NCBI GenBank assembly: GCA_964490835.1
Contig: CAZBEA010000046.1
Coordinates: 1 to 8,445, forward strand
From: CAZBEA01 sp964490835
Lineage (GTDB): Bacteria; Patescibacteriota; Microgenomatia; Levybacterales; GWA1-39-11
Length of the DNA: 8,445 bases
Direction of reading: 5' to 3'
A model generated the notes under the pieces. The model saw only the letters and a list, made by a program, of their open reading frames with translations. It did not search any database and was not told the DNA's origin. Below are positions 1 through 6,233 of this stretch, one piece after another (position 1 is the stretch's first letter; the number at the start of each line of letters is the position of its first letter). The position numbers and the translations under genes were made by a program.

Positions 1-104
1 AGCATCGATAATTCACCAGAAATAAATGCTGTAGCATTTTTAAAATCAAGAGGTGTCGGAACATGCCCGTCCACAATTTCATCATATGAAAAAACCCTGC
101 CCAT
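1..104 (-). CDS. N-terminal part of an unidentified protein, cut by the window edge
   Basis: An open frame reads on the minus strand from an ATG at 104 off the left edge, giving 34 codons that start MGRVFSYDEI and include the stretch HVPTPLDFKN. I do not recognise the family, so no function is proposed. It is called as real because the frame is open, an in-frame TGA lies a few codons upstream of the ATG so no longer start exists, and an extended -10 element (TGATATTAT) sits exactly 6 bases before the ATG, the arrangement found at most other genes here. No Shine-Dalgarno sequence precedes it. It is divergent from the ABC exporter operon with only 50 bases between the two starts, so the two may be co-regulated. 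The fragment has no signal peptide or membrane segment, which suggests a cytoplasmic protein. Confidence 0.68.
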   Translation of the reverse strand, partial: MGRVFSYDEIVDGHVPTPLDFKNATAFISGELSM

Positions 105-110
105 GTGCGA

Positions 111-119
111 ATAATATCA
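111..119 (-). promoter_or_regulatory. Extended -10 promoter of the left-edge gene (leaderless)
   Basis: On the minus strand this reads TGATATTAT, a TGN extension plus the hexamer TATTAT (116 to 111). Six bases separate the hexamer from the ATG at 104, so the expected transcription start is the A of the ATG. No good -35 is visible, which fits an extended -10 promoter. It mirrors the element at 140-148 on the other strand. Confidence 0.6.
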
Positions 120-139
120 CAAAAAATTCAATTTACATC

Positions 140-148
140 TGATATTCT
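140..148 (+). promoter_or_regulatory. Extended -10 promoter of the ABC exporter operon (leaderless)
   Basis: The sequence is TGATATTCT: a TGN extension followed by the hexamer TATTCT (143-148). Exactly 6 bases lie between it and the ATG at 155, placing the expected transcription start on that ATG. This favours 155 over the ATG codons at 151 (other frame) and 161. No -35 match is visible at the usual distance. Confidence 0.6.
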
Positions 149-154
149 ATATGT

Positions 155-1135
155 ATGGATATGGCAATTTCTGTAAGTCATCTCACAAAAGACTTTAAAG
201 CACATAAAAAGGACCCGGGTTTTAGAGGATCAATTCGGGGATTTATTAATAAAAAGTATGAGATGGTTCATGCTGTGCGGGATATCTCTTTTGAAATCGG
301 CGAGGGAGAACTGGTTGGATTTATAGGACCAAATGGGGCAGGCAAGACCACAACTCTCAAATGTCTTTCAGGTCTTTTGTATCCGACAGCGGGTGAAGTA
401 AGTGTCTTGGGTTACACACCGCAAGAAAGAAAACATGATTTTCTAAAAAATATATCGCTTGTTATGGGGCAAAAATCACAACTCTGGTGGAATTTACCTC
501 CTCTTGAAACATTTTTACTGAACAAAGAAATTTATGAAATTCCCGAAACTCAATTTCAAAAAGCCCTTGACACTCTTACTCAAATGCTTAATTTAAAAGA
601 TATCCTCCATATTCAGACGAGAAAATTATCTCTTGGCCAGAGGATGAAGTGTGAGCTCGTGGCGTCATTACTTCATAAGCCGAAGATACTATTTCTTGAT
701 GAACCGACAATTGGGCTTGATGTAGTAATGCAGGATGTCATGAGGAATTTTATAAGAGATTACAATAGAGAATTTAAAGCCTCCATCATTCTTACTTCAC
801 ATTACATGAAGGATGTTGAGCGACTGTGTAAGCGGGTACTTGTTATTGAAAAGGGTCAACTACTTTTTGATGGTCAGTTATCGGATCTTACAAAAAAATA
901 CAGAAAGGAAAAGTTCGCCAAAGTGGACACCGATGGAAAATTGGAGAATGCACAGATTTCAAAATTTGGAAAAATTCAGAAAAAAAATGAAGACAGATTT
1001 GAAATACTGATTCCACAAAAAAATATCCAAGACTTTGCGGGATTTGTTTCACAAAACGAGCATGTCATGGATTTTTCAATCGAAGAAATTCCAATTGAGG
1101 ATGTAATAGGGCAAATATTTAAGAACAATGAGTAA
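155..1135 (+). CDS. ABC exporter ATP-binding protein (COG4586 type)
   Basis: This is the ATPase of an ABC-2 type exporter, hydrolysing ATP in the cytoplasm to drive the two permeases encoded next to it. The 326 residues contain a full nucleotide-binding domain: Walker A GPNGAGKTT (58-66), Q-loop Gln106, signature LSLGQ (158-162, a variant of LSGGQ), Walker B ILFLDEP (178-184), D-loop near Leu188-Asp189 and switch His216. The early stretch HKKDPGFRGSIRGF before the first conserved strand, and a roughly 80-residue C-terminal tail, match the COG4586 branch rather than short NatA-like ATPases. The first of three genes in an operon, its 3' end overlaps the next gene by 8 bases. The start at 155 is chosen because a -10 element lies 6 bases upstream. 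The substrate is unknown: this family has been linked to drug, lipid or polysaccharide export, and nothing here decides between them. Confidence 0.93.
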   Translation: MDMAISVSHLTKDFKAHKKDPGFRGSIRGFINKKYEMVHAVRDISFEIGEGELVGFIGPNGAGKTTTLKCLSGLLYPTAGEVSVLGYTPQERKHDFLKNISLVMGQKSQLWWNLPPLETFLLNKEIYEIPETQFQKALDTLTQMLNLKDILHIQTRKLSLGQRMKCELVASLLHKPKILFLDEPTIGLDVVMQDVMRNFIRDYNREFKASIILTSHYMKDVERLCKRVLVIEKGQLLFDGQLSDLTKKYRKEKFAKVDTDGKLENAQISKFGKIQKKNEDRFEILIPQKNIQDFAGFVSQNEHVMDFSIEEIPIEDVIGQIFKNNE

Positions 1136-1925
1136 AACACTGGCGCTTGCGAGGGTTTCATTTTCTACATATCTTACATATCGTGCAACTTTTATTTTCT
1201 GGAGATTTCGCAATCTTATCTCATATCTTGCTCTTATTGTTTTTTGGCAAGCATTATTCACCTCAAATAATCAAATTTTTTCATACACAAGAGACGAGAT
1301 GATGACGTATGTTCTGGGAATTGGATTTATTTCAAATGCAATTCTCTCGAGCTTTAGCGGGTACATCGCAGGACAAATTCGTAGTGGAGAAATAACAAAA
1401 GACCTTCTTCTTCCCATAAGTATATTCCGCAAGCTTTTTGTCGAGGACCTCATAGATAAGGGATTCAATATTATTTTTTTTATACCCGAGATGGTTTTGC
1501 TTTCTTTTGTATTTCACATATCGCCGCTTTTTCCCGATAGAGGTTTGACAATTTTTGTTGTAGCACTTTTTCTTATTTGTTCGATGTTCTTATTTTTCTT
1601 TTTGAATATTTTTCTATCTCTTACTGCATTTTGGACTGATGAGGTGTGGGCTGTGAGGTGGCTTTTTGGTGTAATTCTTTTTGATTTTTTCTCCGGTCTT
1701 TATTTTCCGCTCGATGTTCTTCCAAAATGGTTATTTAACATTATTCAATTCACACCATTCCCATATCTTGCGTATTTCCCAATGAAATTGTGGCTCGGGG
1801 ATATATCTATACAACAAGGTGTCCAAGCAATTGTTGTCACAATATTTTGGACAATTGCTTTTTACTTCGCGACCACCAAACTTTTTAAATGGGGAGTAAG
1901 AGATTATGGGGCATACGGAAATTGA
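1128..1925 (+). CDS. ABC-2 family permease (COG4587 type, PF06182-like)
   Basis: A membrane subunit of the exporter powered by the preceding ATPase. The 265 residues show about six hydrophobic segments (near 30-48, 60-80, 112-130, 142-168, 177-197 and 232-251), usual for ABC-2 permeases. Family-like features are the cytoplasmic stretch SGEITKDLLLPIS (86-98), likely contacting the ATPase, the segment SGLYFPLDVLPKWL (189-202), and the ending WGVRDYGAYGN, close to the conserved tail of DUF990/PF06182 proteins. The ATG lies within the last codons of the ATPase gene (8-base overlap) with no clear Shine-Dalgarno sequence, so translational coupling is likely. Its TGA stop is followed at once by the ATG of the second permease, in the same reading frame. 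With that partner it probably forms a heterodimeric pore. Confidence 0.9.
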   Translation: MSKTLALARVSFSTYLTYRATFIFWRFRNLISYLALIVFWQALFTSNNQIFSYTRDEMMTYVLGIGFISNAILSSFSGYIAGQIRSGEITKDLLLPISIFRKLFVEDLIDKGFNIIFFIPEMVLLSFVFHISPLFPDRGLTIFVVALFLICSMFLFFFLNIFLSLTAFWTDEVWAVRWLFGVILFDFFSGLYFPLDVLPKWLFNIIQFTPFPYLAYFPMKLWLGDISIQQGVQAIVVTIFWTIAFYFATTKLFKWGVRDYGAYGN

Positions 1926-2720
1926 ATGAACAAAATAATTCACTTATTTATAGTTTGGAAAAAAATTGCATCGCTTTCTTTGCAAGACCATACGTTGTCA
2001 TTTTGGGGAGCATTGGCATTTCTTGTCGGGAAAGTTGTCAGGTTCATCCTCTTATTAATTTTTCTTTCATCGGTAATTTCTGCATCTGGCTCTTTGGCGG
2101 GATACTCCGTAAATCAGGTGATCGTATTTTTTCTGGTATTTAATATTGTTGATATAACAGCACAATCGATATTCAGAGGGGTATATGATTTTCGCCAATC
2201 ATTACTATTCGGTTCATTCGATTATGATATTCTCAAACCCCTTCCAACTTATTTTCGTCCGCTCTTTGGCAAAGCAGATGTAGTGGATATGTTGACTCTT
2301 ATTCCTTTGTGGATAGGGTTTTTATTATTCTTATTTAAAAACGGATCAGTTGATAGCCCGCTGTATGTATTTGTTTTTGCGCTCACGATGGTTATTAGTA
2401 TGGTTATCGCTTTCGCGTTCCACCTTTTTGTATGTGCTATCGGGATCATTTCGACTGAAGTGGATCACATAATCTGGGTATATCGTGATCTTATCGGTAT
2501 GGGGAGATTTCCGACAGATATATATCCCAAGGCCATCCGTTTTGCGTTGACATTTTTCGTACCGGTGGTTATTTTAATTACAATTCCGGCCAAAGGATTG
2601 ATGGGATTATTATCATTCTCAACACTGATAATATGCTCGGTGGTAACAATTTTATTTCTATTCTTTAGTCTCTGGTTTTGGAAAAAGGCACTCGGTCGAT
2701 ACGCAAGTGCAAGCTCTTAA
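1926..2720 (+). CDS. ABC-2 family permease (COG3694 type, PF06182-like)
   Basis: The second membrane subunit of the exporter, 264 residues with about six hydrophobic segments (near 27-50, 63-80, 122-138, 146-174, 205-222 and 230-251). Diagnostic stretches are FDYDILKPLPTYFRPLF (98-114), the counterpart of the ATPase-contacting loop in the first permease, GRFPTDIYPKAIRFALTF (193-210), and the C-terminus GRYASASS, typical of COG3694. The ATG touches the stop of the preceding gene with no gap and only a weak GGA (1917-1919) upstream, so re-initiation by the same ribosomes is likely. The gene ends in a TAA that overlaps the stop codon of the convergent MFS gene. Its last codons also hold a hairpin and T-tract that could end minus-strand transcription. 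Confidence 0.9.
   Translation: MNKIIHLFIVWKKIASLSLQDHTLSFWGALAFLVGKVVRFILLLIFLSSVISASGSLAGYSVNQVIVFFLVFNIVDITAQSIFRGVYDFRQSLLFGSFDYDILKPLPTYFRPLFGKADVVDMLTLIPLWIGFLLFLFKNGSVDSPLYVFVFALTMVISMVIAFAFHLFVCAIGIISTEVDHIIWVYRDLIGMGRFPTDIYPKAIRFALTFFVPVVILITIPAKGLMGLLSFSTLIICSVVTILFLFFSLWFWKKALGRYASASS
2682..2710 (-). terminator. Possible intrinsic terminator of the MFS gene, inside the convergent permease gene
   Basis: Read on the minus strand, a seven-pair stem (GCACTTG with CGAGTGC, one G-U pair) closes a nine-base loop and is followed by one C and then five T (2686 to 2682). It starts 7 bases after the MFS stop codon, which is where a terminator belongs. It lies wholly within the coding sequence of the plus-strand permease. 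The stem is short and the T-tract modest, so this is only a candidate. Confidence 0.42.
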
Positions 2721-3898
2721 TTACTAAATGCGTGTTCAAGTGGAATGTTTTTTTCCTTCTCTTTTAACGACATGATAAAACAAATTGCTGTGAATATTGC
2801 CGCGAGCAAAAATGGTGCAGGAATTGAAATTTGTTGAGCAATAACTCCACCAATAATTGGGCCAATAATATTTCCGATCGACATATATGAAGCATTCAAA
2901 CCCTGAATAGAACCTTGCGATTTCATGTCGGTTTGTTTGGATAAAATTGTCTGGATAAGTGGTCCGATAAAAGAATTGGCAGTTGCAAAGAAAAAGACCA
3001 CAACAAGATATGAGGTGAGGTTACGTGCGAAAAAGTACGCAACAAAACATCCGGTGATCAAAAGAAGCGCAATAGCAAAAGGTTTTAAGTCACCAAATTT
3101 TTTAACAGTCCTTTGAATGAGAAGCGTTTGAGTAATTATTCCTATAACTCCAATCATTGTAAAGATGAGTGATATTTCGCGTGCCCCAATGCCGATAACT
3201 TTCACCAAAAACGGTTGATATGCAAAAATCAATATTCCAAATGCCGTATTGTAAAGAAGTGAAATTTGCAGTGTTCGACCTACTGCAGGATGTACAAGTG
3301 TGCGAGCCAAAAGCGGAAAATCAAACAATTTCCCTTTTCTGACCTGTCCCATATGGGTATTTGTTTCAGGTAAAAAAACCATCGTCACAACGACAGACAG
3401 CGCAGCGATGATTCCGGCGATTATGAAGGGAAGACTTTCACCAAAACCGATTGTAAATGCAGAAATGGCAGGGCCGAAGAAAAATCCAAAACCGAACGCT
3501 GCACCCAGAATGCCAAATCCCTTTGCGCGTGATTTCTCATCGGTAGTATCTGAAATGACTGCTGCGATAACGGGAATATTTCCTGCAGTTATACCGTCGA
3601 GTGCGCGGGAAAGAAAAAGGAAAAATGCATTTGGTGCAAATGCAGTCATAAAAAAAGATAGCGCGGTCCCGGCAAGGGAAATTATCAGAAGTGGTTTTCT
3701 CCCGTATTTATCGGATAGTCTACCGATGATCGGATTTGAGATAAATGCACAGAGCGAGAATAATGCAAAAAGAAGTCCGTTCTGAAAATCCGAAAGACCA
3801 AATTTATGAGAATAAGAATAGAGAATGGGAATTATTATCCCGTATCCGATCGAGTTGACGACAGCGACCAACGCGACAATAAGTAAATTCCTTGACAT
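2717..3898 (-). CDS. MFS transporter, TetA/MdtG-like drug efflux type
   Basis: A 393-residue protein with the hydrophobic pattern of a 12-helix major facilitator, the usual length for the family. Such proteins use the proton gradient to move small molecules across the inner membrane. The loop between helices 2 and 3 carries motif A as GRLSDKYGRKP (59-69), and the stretch ALDGITAGNIPVIAAVISD followed by GAAFGFGFFFGPA matches the TetA/multidrug-efflux branch. A second GPIIGG lies in the C-terminal half (IGNIIGPIIGG). Efflux of a drug or metabolite is a reasonable inference, but the substrate cannot be read from sequence. The start is set at ATG 3898: a TTG at 3901 is also in frame, but the -10 hexamer is spaced 6 bases from the ATG. 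The stop overlaps that of the convergent ABC permease. It appears to be transcribed alone. Confidence 0.91.
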   Translation of the reverse strand: MSRNLLIVALVAVVNSIGYGIIIPILYSYSHKFGLSDFQNGLLFALFSLCAFISNPIIGRLSDKYGRKPLLIISLAGTALSFFMTAFAPNAFFLFLSRALDGITAGNIPVIAAVISDTTDEKSRAKGFGILGAAFGFGFFFGPAISAFTIGFGESLPFIIAGIIAALSVVVTMVFLPETNTHMGQVRKGKLFDFPLLARTLVHPAVGRTLQISLLYNTAFGILIFAYQPFLVKVIGIGAREISLIFTMIGVIGIITQTLLIQRTVKKFGDLKPFAIALLLITGCFVAYFFARNLTSYLVVVFFFATANSFIGPLIQTILSKQTDMKSQGSIQGLNASYMSIGNIIGPIIGGVIAQQISIPAPFLLAAIFTAICFIMSLKEKEKNIPLEHAFSN

Positions 3899-3904
3899 CA
3901 AATT

Positions 3905-3933
3905 AGTATATGAAAATAAATAGCGTTCGTAAA
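3905..3933 (-). promoter_or_regulatory. Promoter of the MFS gene (leaderless)
   Basis: On the minus strand a -35-like TTTACG (3933 to 3928, four of six consensus bases) and the -10 hexamer TATACT (3910 to 3905) are 17 bases apart. Six bases separate the hexamer from the ATG at 3898, so transcription should begin at that ATG. This supports ATG over the TTG at 3901, which would be 3 bases from the hexamer. Confidence 0.58.
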
Positions 3934-3937
3934 GCTA

Positions 3938-4366
3938 CTAAATAGCCTCGGTATTCAGAGAAATAATATATACGATAACGGTTATAAACCCAAAAAAGAT
4001 TAGCCATGAAATAAGAAGAGATATCACCTGTTTGCTTTTAGCAATAAAAAGAGCAACGCCGGACTCGATAATAATTGAAAGTAAAATTGCCGTGAGCACG
4101 AGCAGAAAATCAAGACCTGCTCGGGCTTGTGGGTCAAAAGGCATAACGGTGAAAAGGAAAAACCTTGTGCCCATGTAAATGATTAGGGCAATTCCAATTC
4201 CGATAACACCGGAGACAATTCCTGCAAGTGCAAAGTTTGCTTTCGGAAGATGAAATTCTGGATGAGGGACGTATGTTGACTTTGCTGCAAGCTCGCGGTC
4301 TGTAAGGGGGTTTTTGTCTTCGCTGAATTCCTGAATATTTGAAGATGAAGTAAGTTGATCTTCCAT
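3938..4366 (-). CDS. Small membrane protein of unknown function, three predicted helices
   Basis: A 142-residue protein I do not recognise. A polar N-terminal part of about 42 residues, rich in Ser, Glu and Asp and containing YVPHPEFHLPK (32-42), is followed by three hydrophobic segments near 44-69, 84-108 and 113-137, ending in LNTEAI. The N-terminal part has no signal peptide. The gene is probably real: it has its own -10 site 6 bases before the ATG, fits between neighbours with gaps of under 40 bases, and uses no rare start codon. No Shine-Dalgarno sequence is present. It lies between the MFS transporter and the DUF4389 protein, both membrane proteins, but separate promoter-like sites argue against a shared operon. 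No function is proposed. Confidence 0.78.
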   Translation of the reverse strand: MEDQLTSSSNIQEFSEDKNPLTDRELAAKSTYVPHPEFHLPKANFALAGIVSGVIGIGIALIIYMGTRFFLFTVMPFDPQARAGLDFLLVLTAILLSIIIESGVALFIAKSKQVISLLISWLIFFGFITVIVYIISLNTEAI

Positions 4367-4372
4367 ACCTTA

Positions 4373-4401
4373 AGATTACACTGATGAATAGTTTTGTGCA
4401 A
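4373..4401 (-). promoter_or_regulatory. Promoter of the 142-residue membrane protein gene (leaderless)
   Basis: Minus-strand TTGCAC (4401 to 4396) and the hexamer TAATCT (4378 to 4373) are 17 bases apart. The hexamer lies 6 bases before the ATG at 4366. The -35 matches only TTG of TTGACA and may not matter, while the -10 spacing repeats that of other genes here. An AAGG just before the ATG is too close to serve as a Shine-Dalgarno site. Confidence 0.5.
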
Positions 4402-4404
4402 ATA

Positions 4405-5208
4405 CTACCGTGTTGTCGTTGGGGAATAATTGTTGCCTGAATCCAGCGATCCCATGATCTGGAGTACCAGCCAAAGAGTTGTAAAAAGGATATATGCAAT
4501 AAGTCCAAGTGAAATGAGGAAAATCTTTTTGCCTTTGTGGTTCATAGATATGCCAAATTTTGGATACGTATCCGAAAGACCTCCCATATATGCTTGCTGG
4601 GCAAGGTGGAGCCTTGAGCTGTCCCAAACCAGTTCAAAAGTCGTTTCTGAATATTTCCCTCGGAAAAGTACGTATAACGAATTGAAAAGTGTCGCGTATC
4701 CGGCTGCGTACAATATGGCAGAGGTCCAAATTGAAAACGGAATCATAGCAATAGATCTGACAAGATAACCCAGAATTGGGATTGCATAGAATTTACTAGG
4801 CTGAGTCGGAATCGGAATTGAAAGAGAATAAGTATCCTGAATTTCAGAATTGAATCCGGGATATTTGTCGGTGATACCATTGCTGAAAAAAGTAACTTTT
4901 AGATACCATTTCATGTATAAGAGATTGAGATCATAAGCAGCTTGCATGTACTTGCCGGTAAAGAGCACAACAAAAGGATTGATATATGAGACAAGGATTG
5001 AGACGACCATTCCCAGAACCATTAGAATAAAAAATTGAGGAATGAGAAGAATAATTTTTATAATCCCTCCGATCAATGGGAATGCGCATAGTCTACTTGG
5101 GTTCTGAATCAAAAGTGCGTCAATTCGAGGATACAGTCTCGGGTCGCTTTGAGCACTGTGAGCATTTGAAATTTTTTTGGCGACGTCTTGCACAGTTTTT
5201 TGTTCCAT
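4405..5208 (-). CDS. Membrane protein with two tandem DUF4389 repeats
   Basis: A 267-residue membrane protein built from two copies of the DUF4389 unit. Copy one (about 26-119) runs from YPRIDALLIQNPSRL through a long hydrophobic stretch (43-75) to LFTGKYMQAAYDLNLLY and ITDKYPGF. Copy two (about 130-218) runs from IPIPTQPSKF through a hydrophobic stretch (143-172) to LFRGKYSETTFELVW and LSDTYPKF. The shared features (N/Q-P-S-R/K, PL/PI, IP, LF-x-GKY, D-x-YP-x-F) lie about 105 residues apart. A final hydrophobic helix (229-251) and a short polar tail follow. DUF4389 has no established function, so none is given. The polar N-terminus without a signal peptide suggests a cytoplasmic start. The start is supported by a -10 hexamer 6 bases upstream. 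The gene is flanked by short gaps and seems monocistronic. Confidence 0.85.
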   Translation of the reverse strand: MEQKTVQDVAKKISNAHSAQSDPRLYPRIDALLIQNPSRLCAFPLIGGIIKIILLIPQFFILMVLGMVVSILVSYINPFVVLFTGKYMQAAYDLNLLYMKWYLKVTFFSNGITDKYPGFNSEIQDTYSLSIPIPTQPSKFYAIPILGYLVRSIAMIPFSIWTSAILYAAGYATLFNSLYVLFRGKYSETTFELVWDSSRLHLAQQAYMGGLSDTYPKFGISMNHKGKKIFLISLGLIAYILFTTLWLVLQIMGSLDSGNNYSPTTTR

Positions 5209-5214
5209 ATTCGT

Positions 5215-5220
5215 ACTCTA
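5215..5220 (-). promoter_or_regulatory. -10 element of the DUF4389 gene (leaderless)
   Basis: The minus-strand hexamer TAGAGT fits TANNNT and is 6 bases before the ATG at 5208. No convincing -35 is seen 16-18 bases further upstream, so this is the weakest sequence match of the set. It is supported mainly by position. Confidence 0.45.
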
Positions 5221-5267
5221 ATCACAGTATATCGAAGTATTTGAGGAATTCAATAGGTGTTGTGTTG

Positions 5268-5579
5268 TCAAGAAATTTCCTCTCTAAGCCAAGAGAGAAC
5301 CCCGTCTGTTGTTTTGTCGATCTTTACTAAGGAAAGATTGAAGGTTTCGTAGCTGTGAATTTTTTCAAGTAATACTTGTATTTTTACAAAATTTTCTTCA
5401 ACACTATCAATCATCAGAAGAATTTCGGATGATTTTTCGATTCGATTCTTCCATCGGTAGGTGGATTTGATTGGTGTGAACTTAATACACGCGGCAAGTC
5501 TTTTTTCTAATAATTCTTCAGCAACATGATCCGCTTCTTGTTGATCTGCGCAAGTGAGAAGTAAAATGCACGGTGTCAT
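5268..5579 (-). CDS. cutA: CutA1 family protein (divalent cation tolerance)
   Basis: A 103-residue protein of the CutA1 family, small cytoplasmic trimers with a ferredoxin-like fold. The family is named for a copper-tolerance phenotype in E. coli, and its true biochemical role is still unclear. Recognisable elements are LLTCADQQEADHVAEELL (7-24), the core RLAACIKFTPIKSTYRW (27-43), SEILLMIDS (51-59) and HSYET (75-79). The usual H-P-Y-E-x-P-E-I motif is altered here to HSYETFNL, losing both prolines and the Glu-Ile. The length agrees with other members. Its ATG overlaps the TGA of the upstream anchored-protein gene (ATGA), there is no Shine-Dalgarno sequence and no separate promoter was seen, so the two are probably co-transcribed and translationally coupled. 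Confidence 0.9.
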   Translation of the reverse strand: MTPCILLLTCADQQEADHVAEELLEKRLAACIKFTPIKSTYRWKNRIEKSSEILLMIDSVEENFVKIQVLLEKIHSYETFNLSLVKIDKTTDGVLSWLREEIS

Positions 5580-6154
5580 TTGAATTCGAAAGTGGAAATT
5601 ATTTTTTCTGAAATAAGTCTATTTTCTTCGGTCGGTTCGGATGTGAATAGCTTAAGTATATATCCATCTTCTACGATGTATGTTGCAAAACGTTGCCTTT
5701 CTCCTTTTAGTTGTCCCTGGATTGCGGGTAATCCGGAGATTGTCGTTTCACTAACCGACTCTTCATTCATTTCTTCTTTTAGGGTGGGTAGGATGCCTGA
5801 ATCTACTTTTTCCGTGTCGAATTGATATATTCCATAAAGCTGGTAATTTTTGTCCTCCGTGGGACCGTTCGAATAATTTTGAATTGTAAAGGTATAAGCA
5901 TATGCCGTGTTTGTATCCAAGTTGAGTTGCGGTTCAAAAGTAACAATAAAATCGCTTGGAACCTGAAGGGTAAGTCCAAGTTCTTTAAAGGTATATTTTT
6001 TGAAGGGGTTTGTCGTTTCTGACTGTTGTTCTTCTTTTGTCTTCGGCGAGTTTGGGTTCTGCGATTTTAGTCGAATACCTAAAAAGATGGCTCCCGAAAT
6101 AAGAAGAATAAGAACCAATACCGTTATGGTTGTAGTTGATCTGGTGATGCTCAT
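5576..6154 (-). CDS. Membrane-anchored extracytoplasmic protein, family not recognised
   Basis: A 192-residue protein with one N-terminal hydrophobic helix (about 9-27) after a short polar start, then a Ser/Thr/Glu/Lys-rich spacer (30-50) and a globular domain of about 140 residues. That domain begins KYTFKELGLTLQVPSDF, contains YQLYGIYQF and RFATYIVEDGYILKLFTSEP, and ends IISTFEFK. The pattern, an opening YTFKELGLTLQVP strand and a closing I-S-TF-F strand after a gap of hydrophobic strands, resembles the PsbP-like fold seen in many anchored bacterial proteins, but this is inference. It has no Cys after the helix, so it is not a lipoprotein. The first gene of a two-gene unit with cutA, it is the only unit-leading gene here whose likely promoter leaves a 5' leader. 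Confidence 0.8.
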   Translation of the reverse strand: MSITRSTTTITVLVLILLISGAIFLGIRLKSQNPNSPKTKEEQQSETTNPFKKYTFKELGLTLQVPSDFIVTFEPQLNLDTNTAYAYTFTIQNYSNGPTEDKNYQLYGIYQFDTEKVDSGILPTLKEEMNEESVSETTISGLPAIQGQLKGERQRFATYIVEDGYILKLFTSEPTEENRLISEKIISTFEFK

Positions 6155-6187
6155 AAGCTGTTTTTTGGGAAGAACTTTTGCAGTTCA

Positions 6188-6216
6188 AGTAAAACAGGAA
6201 TTGACAGAGATTTCAA
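6188..6216 (-). promoter_or_regulatory. Promoter with -35 and extended -10 for the anchored protein-cutA unit
   Basis: On the minus strand TTGAAA (6216 to 6211) and TTTACT (6193 to 6188) are separated by 17 bases, with TG one base before the -10. The expected start near 6181 leaves a leader of about 27 bases before the ATG at 6154. That leader (AAAAGTTCTTCCC and so on) has no Shine-Dalgarno sequence. This contrasts with the leaderless layout of the other genes. Confidence 0.5.
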
Positions 6217-6233
6217 CAGGAGAGAATCATACG

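Noticed and set aside
1923..1925. TGA read as glycine (code 25)
   Set aside because: TGA ends three separate genes here at sensible family lengths, including one in an ATGA overlap, so the standard code is simpler.
2721..2757. A plus-strand terminator for the ABC operon before the seven-T run near 2748
   Set aside because: Only a three-pair stem (TTC with GAA) precedes the T run, too weak to call.
3300..3785. A 161-codon open frame on the plus strand inside the MFS gene
   Set aside because: It is antisense to a clear transporter with intact motifs, and its Lys/Pro-rich translation resembles no protein family.
3899..3901. TTG start for the MFS gene
   Set aside because: It adds one residue only, and the -10 hexamer is spaced 6 bases from the ATG at 3898 as at other genes, but only 3 bases from the TTG.
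3934..3946. A small palindrome GCTA-CTAAA-TAGC at the end of the 142-residue gene
   Set aside because: The stem has only four pairs and no T-tract follows on either strand, so it is probably chance.
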